64,000 nt of DNA, from assembly GCA_902776195.1 (NCBI GenBank), contig CACYPF010000012.1, forward strand, positions 38,177 to 102,176, written 5' to 3'. The notes below the pieces were generated by a model that made no database searches, was not told where the DNA came from, and saw nothing but the letters and a program-made list of their open reading frames with translations. This DNA is from an uncultured Prevotellaceae bacterium (GTDB taxonomy: Bacteria > Bacteroidota > Bacteroidia > Bacteroidales > Bacteroidaceae). The first letter of the stretch is position 1, and every line of letters begins with the position of its first letter. Positions 52,775 to 61,977 of this stretch are shown one piece after another. Position numbers and translations under genes: made by a program.

Positions 52775-55399
52775 ATGATGAAACATAAACTGATGGCAAT
52801 CCTATGGATAGGATTTCAAACGGTCATGGCAAGTGCACAGATGCTACCTTACCAGAATCCGCAACTAAGTGCTGAGGAGCGTGCGGAAGACTTATTAGGA
52901 CGACTGACGTTAGAGGAGAAGACGCAATTGATGATGGATGTATCACCAGCCATTCCCCGACTGGGCATCCCTGAGTTTCATTGGTGGAGTGAGGCACTGC
53001 ATGGAATCGGACGAAACGGCATCGCCACAGTATTCCCCATCACAATGGGTATGGCTGCCACCTTCAATGACTATTTAGTATATCAGGCATTCACTGCTGC
53101 CAGTGATGAGGCACGAGCCAAGAACACTGAGGCTCGACAAAAGAACGACATCAGACGCTACAGAGGTTTGTCGTTCTGGACTCCGAATATTAATATCTTC
53201 CGTGATCCACGATGGGGACGCGGACAGGAGACATATGGTGAGGATCCCTACCTCACCACTCGCATGGGACTTGCTGTGGTGAATGGACTGCAGGGACAAG
53301 AGTTTTCCAGAAGCGCTAGTAGTACTAGTAGCACTAGAAAATACAAGAAACTCTTTGCTTGCGCTAAGCATTACGCTGTGCATAGCGGACCGGAATGGAA
53401 CCGCCATGAGTTCAATATTGAACAACTGCCTGAGCGTGACCTTTGGGAAACTTATCTACCCGCTTTTAAGGCATTGGTAAAGGAAGGAAACGTCAAGGAG
53501 ATTATGTGTGCTTACCAAGCTATCGACGGAGAACCGTGCTGTGGCAACACTCGCTACTTACACCGGATCCTGCGAGACGAATGGGGATTTCAGGGCATCG
53601 TGACAAGTGACTGCGGTGCCATCGATGATTTCTACAAACCGGGACGCCATCATTTTGTCAAGACGGAGGAAGATGCTGCCGCACAAGCTGTCATTGCAGG
53701 AACAGACGTGGAGTGTGGCAGTGTATACCGGTCGTTACCCGAAGCGGTGAGAACGGGTAAGATCACCGAGCAGCAACTGGACATCTCACTGCGCCGTCTG
53801 CTAATAGGACGTTTTGAGCTGGGTGACTTTGACCCTGACGAACTGGTGGAATGGACCAAGATTCCTATGAGTGTCGTGGCAAGCAAGGAACACAAGCAGA
53901 TTGCCCTTGAAGCTGCTCAACAAAGCATCGTATTGTTGAAGAACAACGGCATACTGCCACTAAACCCTAAACTCGCAACTCGCAACCCTAAACTCGTTGT
54001 CATGGGTCCTAATGCCAATGACTCTACCATGATGTGGGGAAACTACAATGGGCAACCTACTCAGACAATAACAATCCTACAGGGTATCCGCCAGTATCTG
54101 CCAAATGTACCATTCATACAAGGATGCACCTGGACAAGAAAAGAAGTGCCCACGAGCATGTTCAACCAGGTATTCACCGACGATGGGCGTCCGGGACTGC
54201 AAGCCAACTACTGGAATAATGAGCGAATGGAGGGACTGCCTGCCATTGCCATCCGTCTCACGGAACCTCTCCATCTGGACAATGGTGGCAACACCGCTTT
54301 TGCACCCGGTGTGAACCTGGAGCATTTCACTGCCCGCTACGAGGGTGTGTTCCGTCCGCAACAGGATGGTGAGGTGACCTTTGATATGCTCAATGATGAC
54401 TACTCCATGCTTGTCTTCAACGGTGACACACTTCTCAACCGGACAAATGGACACGGTGTACGTGATGCTCATCTGACCTACAAGGTAGAAGCAGGAAAAA
54501 GCTATCCCCTGCAACTGGTCTATGTGCAACATACAGGACATGCCATGCTGCAGTTCGACATCAACATGACCGATCACTCTGCTGAAGCCCTCTCCCCCCT
54601 TACAGCACCACAATCCCCATTAAAAGATGCTGATATTGTCATCTTTGTGGGAGGCATCTCGCCCCGTTTGGAAGGTGAGGAGATGAAGGTCAGCGAGGAT
54701 GGCTTCAAAGGCGGCGACCGCACCAGTATCGAACTGCCACAGGTACAGCGTGAGTGGCTTGCCAACCTCAAGAAAGCTGGTAAGCGCATCATCTATGTCA
54801 ACTGCTCTGGCTCTGCTATCGCATTGACTCCAGAAGACGAGATTGCCGACGCAATCGTACAGGGATGGTACGGTGGAGAGAAAGGTGGACAGGCTGTGGC
54901 TGATGTTCTTTTCGGAACATATAACCCTTGTGGAAAACTGCCCATAACATTCTATAAGAGCACTAACGACTTACCCGACTTCCTTGACTATCGGATGACG
55001 AACCGCACTTACAGATATTTCAAAGGCGAGCCCCTCTACCCCTTCGGCTATGGACTAAGCTACACCACGTTTGAGATTGGTGAGCCGCAGTATATATATA
55101 ATAAGGTACGCGTGAGAGTCAAGAATACCGGCAAACGGGAGGGCACGGAAGTCGTTCAGGTCTATATGCGGAATACCGCTGATACGGAAGGACCGCTGAA
55201 GACGCTGCGTGCCTATCAGCGTGTCAACCTGAAAGCTGGTGAGAGCAAGACAGTGGAGATTGATTTCCCACGCGAGCGCTTCGAGGGTTGGGATACAGCC
55301 ACCAACACCATGCGGGTTGTACCAGGAAAGTACGAACTGATGGTAGGCTCGTCAAGTGCTGACAACGATTTAAGGAAAATCATGGTTGATATCCAATAA
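52775..55399 (+). CDS. GH3 glycosidase with PA14 insertion (beta-xylosidase-like)
   Basis: 874 residues from ATG 52775. Signal peptide about 1-22. The GH3 N-terminal barrel has EFHWWSEALHGIGR near 67 and the nucleophile Asp in IVTSDCGAIDDF near 274. A PA14 domain (about 465-595) is inserted in the second GH3 domain, and a fibronectin-III-like domain ends the protein. The sequence style is that of GH3 beta-xylosidases/arabinofuranosidases; in a pectin locus it may act on xylogalacturonan or arabinan side chains. Two in-frame repeat insertions (53316-53342 and 53963-53996) lengthen loops. Lipid anchor absent. Confidence 0.87.
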   Translation: MMKHKLMAILWIGFQTVMASAQMLPYQNPQLSAEERAEDLLGRLTLEEKTQLMMDVSPAIPRLGIPEFHWWSEALHGIGRNGIATVFPITMGMAATFNDYLVYQAFTAASDEARAKNTEARQKNDIRRYRGLSFWTPNINIFRDPRWGRGQETYGEDPYLTTRMGLAVVNGLQGQEFSRSASSTSSTRKYKKLFACAKHYAVHSGPEWNRHEFNIEQLPERDLWETYLPAFKALVKEGNVKEIMCAYQAIDGEPCCGNTRYLHRILRDEWGFQGIVTSDCGAIDDFYKPGRHHFVKTEEDAAAQAVIAGTDVECGSVYRSLPEAVRTGKITEQQLDISLRRLLIGRFELGDFDPDELVEWTKIPMSVVASKEHKQIALEAAQQSIVLLKNNGILPLNPKLATRNPKLVVMGPNANDSTMMWGNYNGQPTQTITILQGIRQYLPNVPFIQGCTWTRKEVPTSMFNQVFTDDGRPGLQANYWNNERMEGLPAIAIRLTEPLHLDNGGNTAFAPGVNLEHFTARYEGVFRPQQDGEVTFDMLNDDYSMLVFNGDTLLNRTNGHGVRDAHLTYKVEAGKSYPLQLVYVQHTGHAMLQFDINMTDHSAEALSPLTAPQSPLKDADIVIFVGGISPRLEGEEMKVSEDGFKGGDRTSIELPQVQREWLANLKKAGKRIIYVNCSGSAIALTPEDEIADAIVQGWYGGEKGGQAVADVLFGTYNPCGKLPITFYKSTNDLPDFLDYRMTNRTYRYFKGEPLYPFGYGLSYTTFEIGEPQYIYNKVRVRVKNTGKREGTEVVQVYMRNTADTEGPLKTLRAYQRVNLKAGESKTVEIDFPRERFEGWDTATNTMRVVPGKYELMVGSSSADNDLRKIMVDIQ
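53316..53342. repeat. In-frame 9-bp repeat (CTAGTAGNA) inside the GH3 gene
   Basis: CTAGTAGTA, CTAGTAGCA, CTAGAAAAT. In frame it codes a Ser/Thr loop (SASSTSSTRK) in the GH3 barrel that has no obvious counterpart in the enzyme core. Same 9-bp period as the trp intergenic arrays. Confidence 0.7.
53963..53996. repeat. In-frame 21-bp direct repeat inside the GH3 gene
   Basis: AACCCTAAACTCG at 53963-53975 and again at 53984-53996, joined by CAACTCGC. It codes NPKLATRNPKL, a 7-residue duplication between the first and second GH3 domains. Confidence 0.75.
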
Positions 55400-55400
55400 A

Positions 55401-55439
55401 AAAAGAAATCCTCTCCAGAGTTCGGAGAGGATTTCTTTT
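55401..55439. terminator. Bidirectional terminator between GH3 and GH57
   Basis: AAAAGAAATCCTCTCC pairs exactly with GGAGAGGATTTCTTTT, 16 bp, with T/A runs on both sides. It serves the convergent GH3 and GH57 units. Confidence 0.95.
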
Positions 55440-55446
55440 TAACTAT

Positions 55447-56835
55447 TTACTTCTTAGGAGCAGCCTTTTTGGCTGGAGCTTTCTTTGCCGCAGGCTTCTT
55501 AGCTGGAGCCTTCTTGGCGGGTTTCTCCTCCTCAGGAGCCTCATACTTAGCAAGACGGGCTCTCAGACGTGTAATCTCCTCATCCTTATACTCAATTTCA
55601 TCACCCTGGTTACGGATAGTAGTCAGCAGGGCATTCAACTCCTCGTTGTCAATCTCTGCAGGGTAGAGCGCATTGACTCTGTTGATGAAGTCACCAAGGA
55701 TATTCATATAGTTGGTGAAAGCATCAAACGGTCCGCTATAGATACCACGATCCAATCCTACATTAGAGGCTTTAGTCGTCATGAAACGGAAGTTGTTGGA
55801 AGCCTGCAGATAGTCCCAGTCCTGATTGATACGTGGCTCATTGGCTATACGTACACGGTCGGCAACACTATAGAGTTTATTGAAAGCCTCACGCTGCATA
55901 GCATTACCCAACCAGCAGGAAACATCACGCTCCTCGTCAACCCATGACAAGGTATCGGGCACGTCAAGGTTACCAACACTCTTCACCTTCATACAGATCT
56001 CTGTAGGTGTAGAGAAAGTGATGCCCTTTTCCTTAGCGCATGCAGGAAGAGCCTTCAGGAAATCAAGGATGTTACTGCTGAGTGGCTGAGCGATACCCAA
56101 TGCCGACAGCTCCATGAAGATATTGATGATCTGCTCCTCCTCTGGAAAACGAGCAATGCGATCAATATAAGCATCAGCAAACAAGGGATAACCATCCCAG
56201 TCGGAATTATTGAAACGCAGTGAGATGTCATCTGACAACTCTACGTCACGCAACAATAATTTCAGATTGGGGGCTATATTACAGTTATAGACATAATGAG
56301 GTGACTTCCAACCCAGCACATGCTTGGCTCCCTCGGTCAGCATACCCTTGAAGCCCATGGCTGCTACCTGACCGCCGATGTCGTCACTATAAATAAGAGA
56401 AGAGTTACGGAGAACAGTTGGTTTCTTTCCAAAATACTCCTCTATCTTCTGACACTGTTTCTTCACATCCATGGCAAAGGACTCCTCGTTGGCAAGCGAG
56501 GACAGACCATGAGAGTATGGCTCAGCGAGGAACTCCACACATCCTGTATTGTTCAGTTCCTGTAATTTCTCCAATACCTGTGGAGCATGCATCTCCAACT
56601 GCTCAATACCCACACCCGACAGAGAGAAGGCAACCTTAAAGTCCTTACCATTTTCACGAATCATATCGCCAATGGTATTCAGTGCCGGCATATAACTGCG
56701 CTCGGCAATATCGCTGATACTACGCTCGTTCTCATAATCATCATAGTAATAATGATCGGTACCGATATCGAAGAAACGATAACGCTTCAGATGAATAATC
56801 TGATGTATCTCGAAATATAAACAAATTGTTTTCAT
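55447..56835 (-). CDS. GH57-family alpha-glucan hydrolase with Lys/Ala/Pro tail
   Basis: 462 residues from ATG 56835. The GH57 catalytic domain opens with ICLYFEIHQ (the conserved HQP-like strand), includes FSLSGVGIEQLE near 72 and GCVEFLAEPYSHGLSS near 100 (family motif GxVE), and RNSSLIYSDDIG near 146, which should hold the acid/base Asp. It acts on alpha-1,4-glucans. The last 25 residues are a repeated PAKKA/KKAPA tail, like a histone H1 or nucleic-acid-binding tail, unusual on a glycosidase. It follows a glycogen synthase-like gene and a debranching enzyme. Confidence 0.87.
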   Translation of the reverse strand: MKTICLYFEIHQIIHLKRYRFFDIGTDHYYYDDYENERSISDIAERSYMPALNTIGDMIRENGKDFKVAFSLSGVGIEQLEMHAPQVLEKLQELNNTGCVEFLAEPYSHGLSSLANEESFAMDVKKQCQKIEEYFGKKPTVLRNSSLIYSDDIGGQVAAMGFKGMLTEGAKHVLGWKSPHYVYNCNIAPNLKLLLRDVELSDDISLRFNNSDWDGYPLFADAYIDRIARFPEEEQIINIFMELSALGIAQPLSSNILDFLKALPACAKEKGITFSTPTEICMKVKSVGNLDVPDTLSWVDEERDVSCWLGNAMQREAFNKLYSVADRVRIANEPRINQDWDYLQASNNFRFMTTKASNVGLDRGIYSGPFDAFTNYMNILGDFINRVNALYPAEIDNEELNALLTTIRNQGDEIEYKDEEITRLRARLAKYEAPEEEKPAKKAPAKKPAAKKAPAKKAAPKK

Positions 56836-56836
56836 A

Positions 56837-56864
56837 ATTATCAATTTTCAATTATCAATTTTCA
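56837..56864. repeat. Two 14-bp tandem units between GT4 and GH57
   Basis: ATTATCAATTTTCA twice, then a partial third unit (ATTAAATTCA) that runs into the end of the glycosyltransferase gene. It fills nearly the whole gap just before the GH57 ATG (56835). Confidence 0.85.
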
Positions 56865-56871
56865 ATTAAAT

Positions 56872-58143
56872 TCACTGTTCCCAACCAAGGGTTCTCTTAT
56901 AAAGGGTAGCAATCCATGCACCAACTTTCTCCCATGTAATCTGGTCAACCTCTTTCTTACCTTCCTCCTTGAGATACTGGAAGAGAGAATCGTTGGCACA
57001 GATGCTATAGATGGCATCGGCAAGTGCGTGGATATCCCAATAGTCAACCTTGATACAGTTGTGGAGAATCTCGGCACAACCAGACTGTTTCGAGATAATA
57101 GAGGGGGTTCCGCATTGCATAGCCTCCAACGGTGAGATACCGAAAGGCTCAGAAACGGAAGGCATCACATAGACATCAGAATCTTTCAGACACTCATAGA
57201 CCTGCTTGCCTCGCATAAATCCTGGGAAGTGGAAACGGTCAGCAATACCACGCTCAGCCGCCAGATGAATCATTGCATCCATCATATCACCAGAACCAGC
57301 CATACAGAAACGTACATTACGGGTACGGCGAATCACCATATTAGCAGCCTCAACAAAGTATTCCGGTCCCTTCTGCATGGTGATACGACCAAGGAAAGTC
57401 ACCACCTTGTCCTTACCCGTATGGTCAGGACGTGGGATAGCCTGATACTCCTCGGGCAGCGGATATACGGCATTATGCACCGTGAAGCACTTACGTGGAT
57501 CCTGATGGTACTGGTGGATAACGGTCTGACGAGTCAGTTCCGATACACACATAATGCAGTCCGCCCAGTCCATACCGTTTTTCTCTATTGAGTAGACCGT
57601 CGGGTTCACCTTACCGCGGGAACGGTCAAAGTCGGTAGCATGTACGTGGATGCAAAGTGGCTTACCACTTACCTGCTTGGCATGGATACCGGCAGGATAG
57701 GTCAACCAGTCATGAGCATGGATGATATCGAAATCAAATGTACGAGCTACTACACCAGCGATGATAGAGTAGTTATTAATCTCCTCATGAAGGTTACCAG
57801 GATAGCCACCGGCGAACTCCATAGCTCCCAAATCATTGACATGCATGTAGTTGAAGTCGGCATAGATGTGGTCACGTAACTTAAAATACAAGTCGGGGTC
57901 CATGATGTTACCCACACGGTCACGGACATAGTCGTAGTTAACATCACGCCATGCAATAGGCACAGCGTTCATCGCTACAATGTTACAAGCCGTGCGGTCT
58001 TCATCACCAAAAGGTTTTGGCAGACATAATGTGATATCCATATCACCCTGGGCATGCAAACCCTGAGAGATACCATAGTTCGCGGTAGCGAGTCCACCGA
58101 ATACGTGAGGAGGATACTCCCATCCAAACATTAATACTTTCAT
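56872..58143 (-). CDS. GT4 glycosyltransferase, glycogen synthase type
   Basis: 423 residues. The N-terminus MKVLMFGWEYPPHVFGGLA is the acceptor/ADP-glucose loop of bacterial and archaeal glycogen synthases, IIHAHDWLTYPAG near 149 is the second conserved block, and the GT4 donor site reads MPSVSEPFGISPLEAMQCG near 323. It transfers glucose from a nucleotide sugar to alpha-1,4-glucan. Middle gene of a debranching enzyme / synthase / GH57 operon, the standard Bacteroidales glycogen cluster. Confidence 0.9.
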   Translation of the reverse strand: MKVLMFGWEYPPHVFGGLATANYGISQGLHAQGDMDITLCLPKPFGDEDRTACNIVAMNAVPIAWRDVNYDYVRDRVGNIMDPDLYFKLRDHIYADFNYMHVNDLGAMEFAGGYPGNLHEEINNYSIIAGVVARTFDFDIIHAHDWLTYPAGIHAKQVSGKPLCIHVHATDFDRSRGKVNPTVYSIEKNGMDWADCIMCVSELTRQTVIHQYHQDPRKCFTVHNAVYPLPEEYQAIPRPDHTGKDKVVTFLGRITMQKGPEYFVEAANMVIRRTRNVRFCMAGSGDMMDAMIHLAAERGIADRFHFPGFMRGKQVYECLKDSDVYVMPSVSEPFGISPLEAMQCGTPSIISKQSGCAEILHNCIKVDYWDIHALADAIYSICANDSLFQYLKEEGKKEVDQITWEKVGAWIATLYKRTLGWEQ

Positions 58144-58160
58144 AGTCTTCTCCTCCTATT

Positions 58161-60143
58161 TTACTTTTGATATGAATATTTCTCCAACAGTTTCAGCGTA
58201 CGGAGAATCTCAGCGACATTCATGGCAAATGCCATGGCACCACGTCCGTGGAATGGCGGGTTACCGTCGAACAACTCACTGATGGTTCCCAGTGCGTGAT
58301 AGTTGATCTCATCCTCATAGCCTACCATCTGACGCTCTACGAAACTCAAACGGGTGCGCTTGTAAATCTTCAGACAGGCCTCCATATAGAATCCACCAAG
58401 CCATGGCCATGCAGTACCCTGGTGGTAAGCATAGTCACGCTGTGTCTGCGGACCGACATACATCGGGTTATACCCACCGCTCTTCGGGGAGAGGGAACGC
58501 AATCCTTTCGGGGTCAGCAGTTCACGGGTACATATATCAAGTACGCCTTTCTTCTGCTCCTGTGACAAAGGAGAGTAATCCAATGCGACAGCAAAGATCA
58601 TGTTCGGACGTACACTCCAGTCCATCATATTGCCATCCACATAGTCAAGCAGGTAACCATACTCATTAAGGAAAGTATCCACAAACGACACTTTGCAGAG
58701 TTCTGCACGCTCCTCCAGTTTCTTGGCATATTTCTTGTCACCAAACTCTTCCTCCAATGAGGCACAGAATTTCAAAGCATTATACCACAGGGCATTGAAC
58801 TCAACAATATAACCTGAACGCGGAACTACAGGATGACCATTGGCGGTGGAGTTCATCCATGTAATCGCCTTGTCACGACCATTGGCATACAGCAAGCCGT
58901 TATCGTCCAGACGCATATTGGAGTTACCACCATCAATAATATAATCTACGATGTCACGAACCAATTTGCCGTACATCTTATATCCCTTTTCTATTCCTGC
59001 ATCCTTGGCATACTGCTGAATAGCCCAAATAGCCCACAGCGGAACATCCGGATGTTCGATCTCGTAAATCTTCACACTGAGGGGTTTGTCCTCCATGAAC
59101 TCACGAAGTCCCTTCTCAGCCGTCTTCATCACATGCTCGAAGTAATCCTGTTCACCAATAGCAAGCGTCAGACCAGGCAGGGCGATAAACGTATCACGGG
59201 CACGAGCCTTGAACCAAGGATAACCAGCTAACAGATAGCGGTCGTCATTGTCGTCAAGTTCTTCTGCAGAACTGCCACTGCGACGATCACGGAAATGGAA
59301 CTGGTGGGCGGCAGCAACCAGACAATGATAGAAATTATCACGGGGCTGACGTACGTCAATCTCCTTCTGGAACAAAGTCTTCAGACTGCTGCTCTTAATC
59401 TCTTTGGTAGAGGCTGCGAAGATAATGCTCTCACCTTTCTTGATAGATACCTCGAAATAACCGGGAACATAGAGATCCTCATTAGAGGCATATCCGCGCT
59501 CCTGTTCTTTCGGATACTCCACGCCACGATACCAGTCAGGCTGGAACACGAACTCATTCTTCTTGTTGAACTGCATGTACAGGTCAGGATACCCGGCATA
59601 CATACAAGTCTTGATACCGTTATCCACCTCATGATACTCACGGGATGCCGTTGAGTTCTCATGGGTAAACTGCCTTACAGAACGGAAGGCGAGGAAGGGA
59701 CGGAATCTCAACGTTGTAGCAGAATGAGCATCTTCCAAGGTATAACGAATCAGGATTCGATCCTCATAAGCCTGGAAGATAGTCTCTCGTTTTAATAACA
59801 CACCGCCTACACGATAAAGGGTGGTAGGCACTACGTCACAAGTAAACTCACGGATATACTTATGACCCTTCGGGCTGAAATTGTTGCCCTGGTACTTATG
59901 AAGTCCGAGATTGAACTCAGCACCGTGCTGAATCACCGTACAGTCGAAAGACGACAAAAGAACATGATTCTCATCATCGAGCTCTGGTACGGGAACAACG
60001 AGCAGACCATGATACTTACGCGTATTGCAGTCAACGAGTGTCGAACTGCTATAGGCACCAGAACGGTTTGTTCGAAGTAATTCACGACGGAGCGACTCCT
60101 CCAGGTTAGTCATTACAGCTTTTTCTAATCGCAAATAACTCAT
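58161..60143 (-). CDS. Glycogen debranching enzyme (amylo-alpha-1,6-glucosidase type)
   Basis: 660 residues. The N-terminal domain (about 1-270) starts with NRSGAYSSSTLVDCNTRKYHGLL near 26, characteristic of this debranching family; the C-terminal (alpha/alpha)6 domain (about 290-650) has GYPWFKARARDTFIALPGL near 307 and HQGTAWPWLGGFYMEA near 583. It removes alpha-1,6 branches from glycogen. First gene of the cluster, with promoter box TACTTTTG (minus, 60188-60195). Confidence 0.92.
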   Translation of the reverse strand: MSYLRLEKAVMTNLEESLRRELLRTNRSGAYSSSTLVDCNTRKYHGLLVVPVPELDDENHVLLSSFDCTVIQHGAEFNLGLHKYQGNNFSPKGHKYIREFTCDVVPTTLYRVGGVLLKRETIFQAYEDRILIRYTLEDAHSATTLRFRPFLAFRSVRQFTHENSTASREYHEVDNGIKTCMYAGYPDLYMQFNKKNEFVFQPDWYRGVEYPKEQERGYASNEDLYVPGYFEVSIKKGESIIFAASTKEIKSSSLKTLFQKEIDVRQPRDNFYHCLVAAAHQFHFRDRRSGSSAEELDDNDDRYLLAGYPWFKARARDTFIALPGLTLAIGEQDYFEHVMKTAEKGLREFMEDKPLSVKIYEIEHPDVPLWAIWAIQQYAKDAGIEKGYKMYGKLVRDIVDYIIDGGNSNMRLDDNGLLYANGRDKAITWMNSTANGHPVVPRSGYIVEFNALWYNALKFCASLEEEFGDKKYAKKLEERAELCKVSFVDTFLNEYGYLLDYVDGNMMDWSVRPNMIFAVALDYSPLSQEQKKGVLDICTRELLTPKGLRSLSPKSGGYNPMYVGPQTQRDYAYHQGTAWPWLGGFYMEACLKIYKRTRLSFVERQMVGYEDEINYHALGTISELFDGNPPFHGRGAMAFAMNVAEILRTLKLLEKYSYQK

Positions 60144-60346
60144 AGTTCCTATTTTAAGGTTTTCGTTTTAGATTTGTATTCAATTTCCAAAAGTACACAA
60201 TTTCATCGTGATGACAAAATAATTAATGATATTTTTTGTGAAAAGTATTGATTTTTATAGGAGTCGAAGAATATTAACTCGAATAATATTGTCATTTTAT
60301 TCTTTTTTTATTACTTTTGCAGCGTTTAAGAGAGATTGCATTATTC

Positions 60347-61054
60347 ATGGTAATATCAGGAAAGGAAATAGAAAAGGAACAAATCAGGCAGGCAATCAAA
60401 GAACTGTGGGAACTTCTCACGGAGCAGCAACGTCTATTCCTGATGTCTCATGCCTCTCTGGTGAGATTCAAGAAGAATGAGTTCATTTACCATGAAGATG
60501 AGACACCTGAGTTTCTTTTCTGTCTTGCAAAAGGAAAAGTCAAGATATTCAAAGAAGGTATTGGCGGTCGTCCCCAGATTGTGCGAATGGCTAAACCTGA
60601 GGGATTTTTCGGTTACCGTGCTGGTTTTGCCGGTGACCAGTACAGCACTTCTGCCGCTGCTTTCGAGACGGCTTCTGTTTGTAAGATTCCTCTGTCTGTC
60701 ATCATGGAGATCATCCATGAGAACAATGATGTTGCCATATACTTTATCAAGCAACTGGCAAATTTGCTAGGTCATGCTGACGAACAAACTGTCAACCTTA
60801 CACAGAAGCACATTCGTGGAAGACTGGCAGAGGCGCTGCTTCGGCTGAAGAGCAAATATGGCACAGAAGAAGACGGCATGACACTGTCCATCAGTCTCAG
60901 CCGTGAGGATCTTGCGAATCTTTCCAACATGACGACAAGCAACGCTATCCGTACCTTATCGGCTTTTGCCTCTGAAAGTCTGATAGCCATTGACGGAAAG
61001 AACATCAAATTGCTTGACGAAGACAAGCTGCACAAAACCTCTAAGAACGGTTAA
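60347..61054 (+). CDS. Crp/Fnr-family transcription regulator
   Basis: 235 residues from ATG 60347; an upstream TTG lies in the -7 box (TACTTTTG 60312-60319). A cNMP-binding-like beta-roll (about 35-150) leads to a C-terminal helix-turn-helix (about 165-220) with ISLSREDLANLSNMTTSNAIRTLSAF. There is no Cys cluster, so it is not a classical Fe-S Fnr. Ligand unknown. Its promoter is divergent from the glycogen cluster promoter about 120 bases away, so regulation of that cluster is plausible. It overlaps the lipid kinase gene end-to-end by four bases. Confidence 0.9.
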   Translation: MVISGKEIEKEQIRQAIKELWELLTEQQRLFLMSHASLVRFKKNEFIYHEDETPEFLFCLAKGKVKIFKEGIGGRPQIVRMAKPEGFFGYRAGFAGDQYSTSAAAFETASVCKIPLSVIMEIIHENNDVAIYFIKQLANLLGHADEQTVNLTQKHIRGRLAEALLRLKSKYGTEEDGMTLSISLSREDLANLSNMTTSNAIRTLSAFASESLIAIDGKNIKLLDEDKLHKTSKNG

Positions 61055-61977
61055 TCCGGTATCAGGAAATTAATCACCTCTTGCTCCACACTAATCTGAT
61101 AGGCTCCGACAGGAGTCCCCATCAACCTGCCGTCAATACTGACCAGTGCATGTTTCGCCTCTTCGACCCTCACCTCCCGGGTACGATAGGGATGCACACT
61201 GTGATGGTTCAGAAACCGCCCGGTTACTAACAACCACAAGCCTGCGAAGACCTGCAAGATACCTGCATGATAAACGACAGAGACATCCAACAATCCATTA
61301 TAAGGCACCGCATTAGGAGTCTGTCCGTACCCCGGTCCGCTACCAATGCACATCGTCATTACCTTCCTGTTGATGACATCAGAGTTGATTTTCACATTCA
61401 TCTTATAATCCATGCGATGGAAGATCATCAGGAATATGGAGGCAATAAAAGACAAGGTACGAGAACCTAACAACGAACGTGCCTGCCGACGCATATTCAT
61501 CACGTCAGCAATCAGTCCTATATTAACGCAATTCAGGAAATAACGATGACAGGACTCACCTTTCTTGTTGGTATAACGTATACACCCCAAGTCAACAGGA
61601 CGGACACGGTGTTTGATAAGCCAGTCAACGGTTTGTTCCATATTTCCCTCCTTAAAGTCCCAATAGCGGGCAAAGTCATTCATCACTCCATTAGGGATCA
61701 CGCCCAGGGCAATAGTGTCACGCACCTGCTTCTCCTCTTTCATCAGGCAGTTGACGGCATCATTCAGTGCTGAGTCACCACCCATGACGATGATGGTCTT
61801 ATAGCCATTATGTATCAACATGGACATCAGCCGCTCCACACTGTCTGTCGTCTCACTCTGAACAAAGTCATACTGAACATGGCGTTCGTCTAATACGGAC
61901 TGTATTTTCTCCCGCTGCTTACTTGATCGTCCTTTGGGACAATACAAGATTCCCCATCTCGTCTCTTCTACTGCCAT
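61051..61977 (-). CDS. Diacylglycerol/lipid kinase family protein
   Basis: 308 residues. The DAGK catalytic motif appears as VMGGDSALNDAVN near 79, in place of the canonical GGDGT(L)N, and GVIPNGVMNDFAR near 106 replaces the usual 'P.GT.NDfar'. Thus both Gly-Thr positions are altered, while the NDFAR motif is kept. It resembles YegS-type kinases; substrate could be diacylglycerol, ceramide or another lipid. It overlaps miaA by ten bases. Confidence 0.82.
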   Translation of the reverse strand: MAVEETRWGILYCPKGRSSKQREKIQSVLDERHVQYDFVQSETTDSVERLMSMLIHNGYKTIIVMGGDSALNDAVNCLMKEEKQVRDTIALGVIPNGVMNDFARYWDFKEGNMEQTVDWLIKHRVRPVDLGCIRYTNKKGESCHRYFLNCVNIGLIADVMNMRRQARSLLGSRTLSFIASIFLMIFHRMDYKMNVKINSDVINRKVMTMCIGSGPGYGQTPNAVPYNGLLDVSVVYHAGILQVFAGLWLLVTGRFLNHHSVHPYRTREVRVEEAKHALVSIDGRLMGTPVGAYQISVEQEVINFLIPD

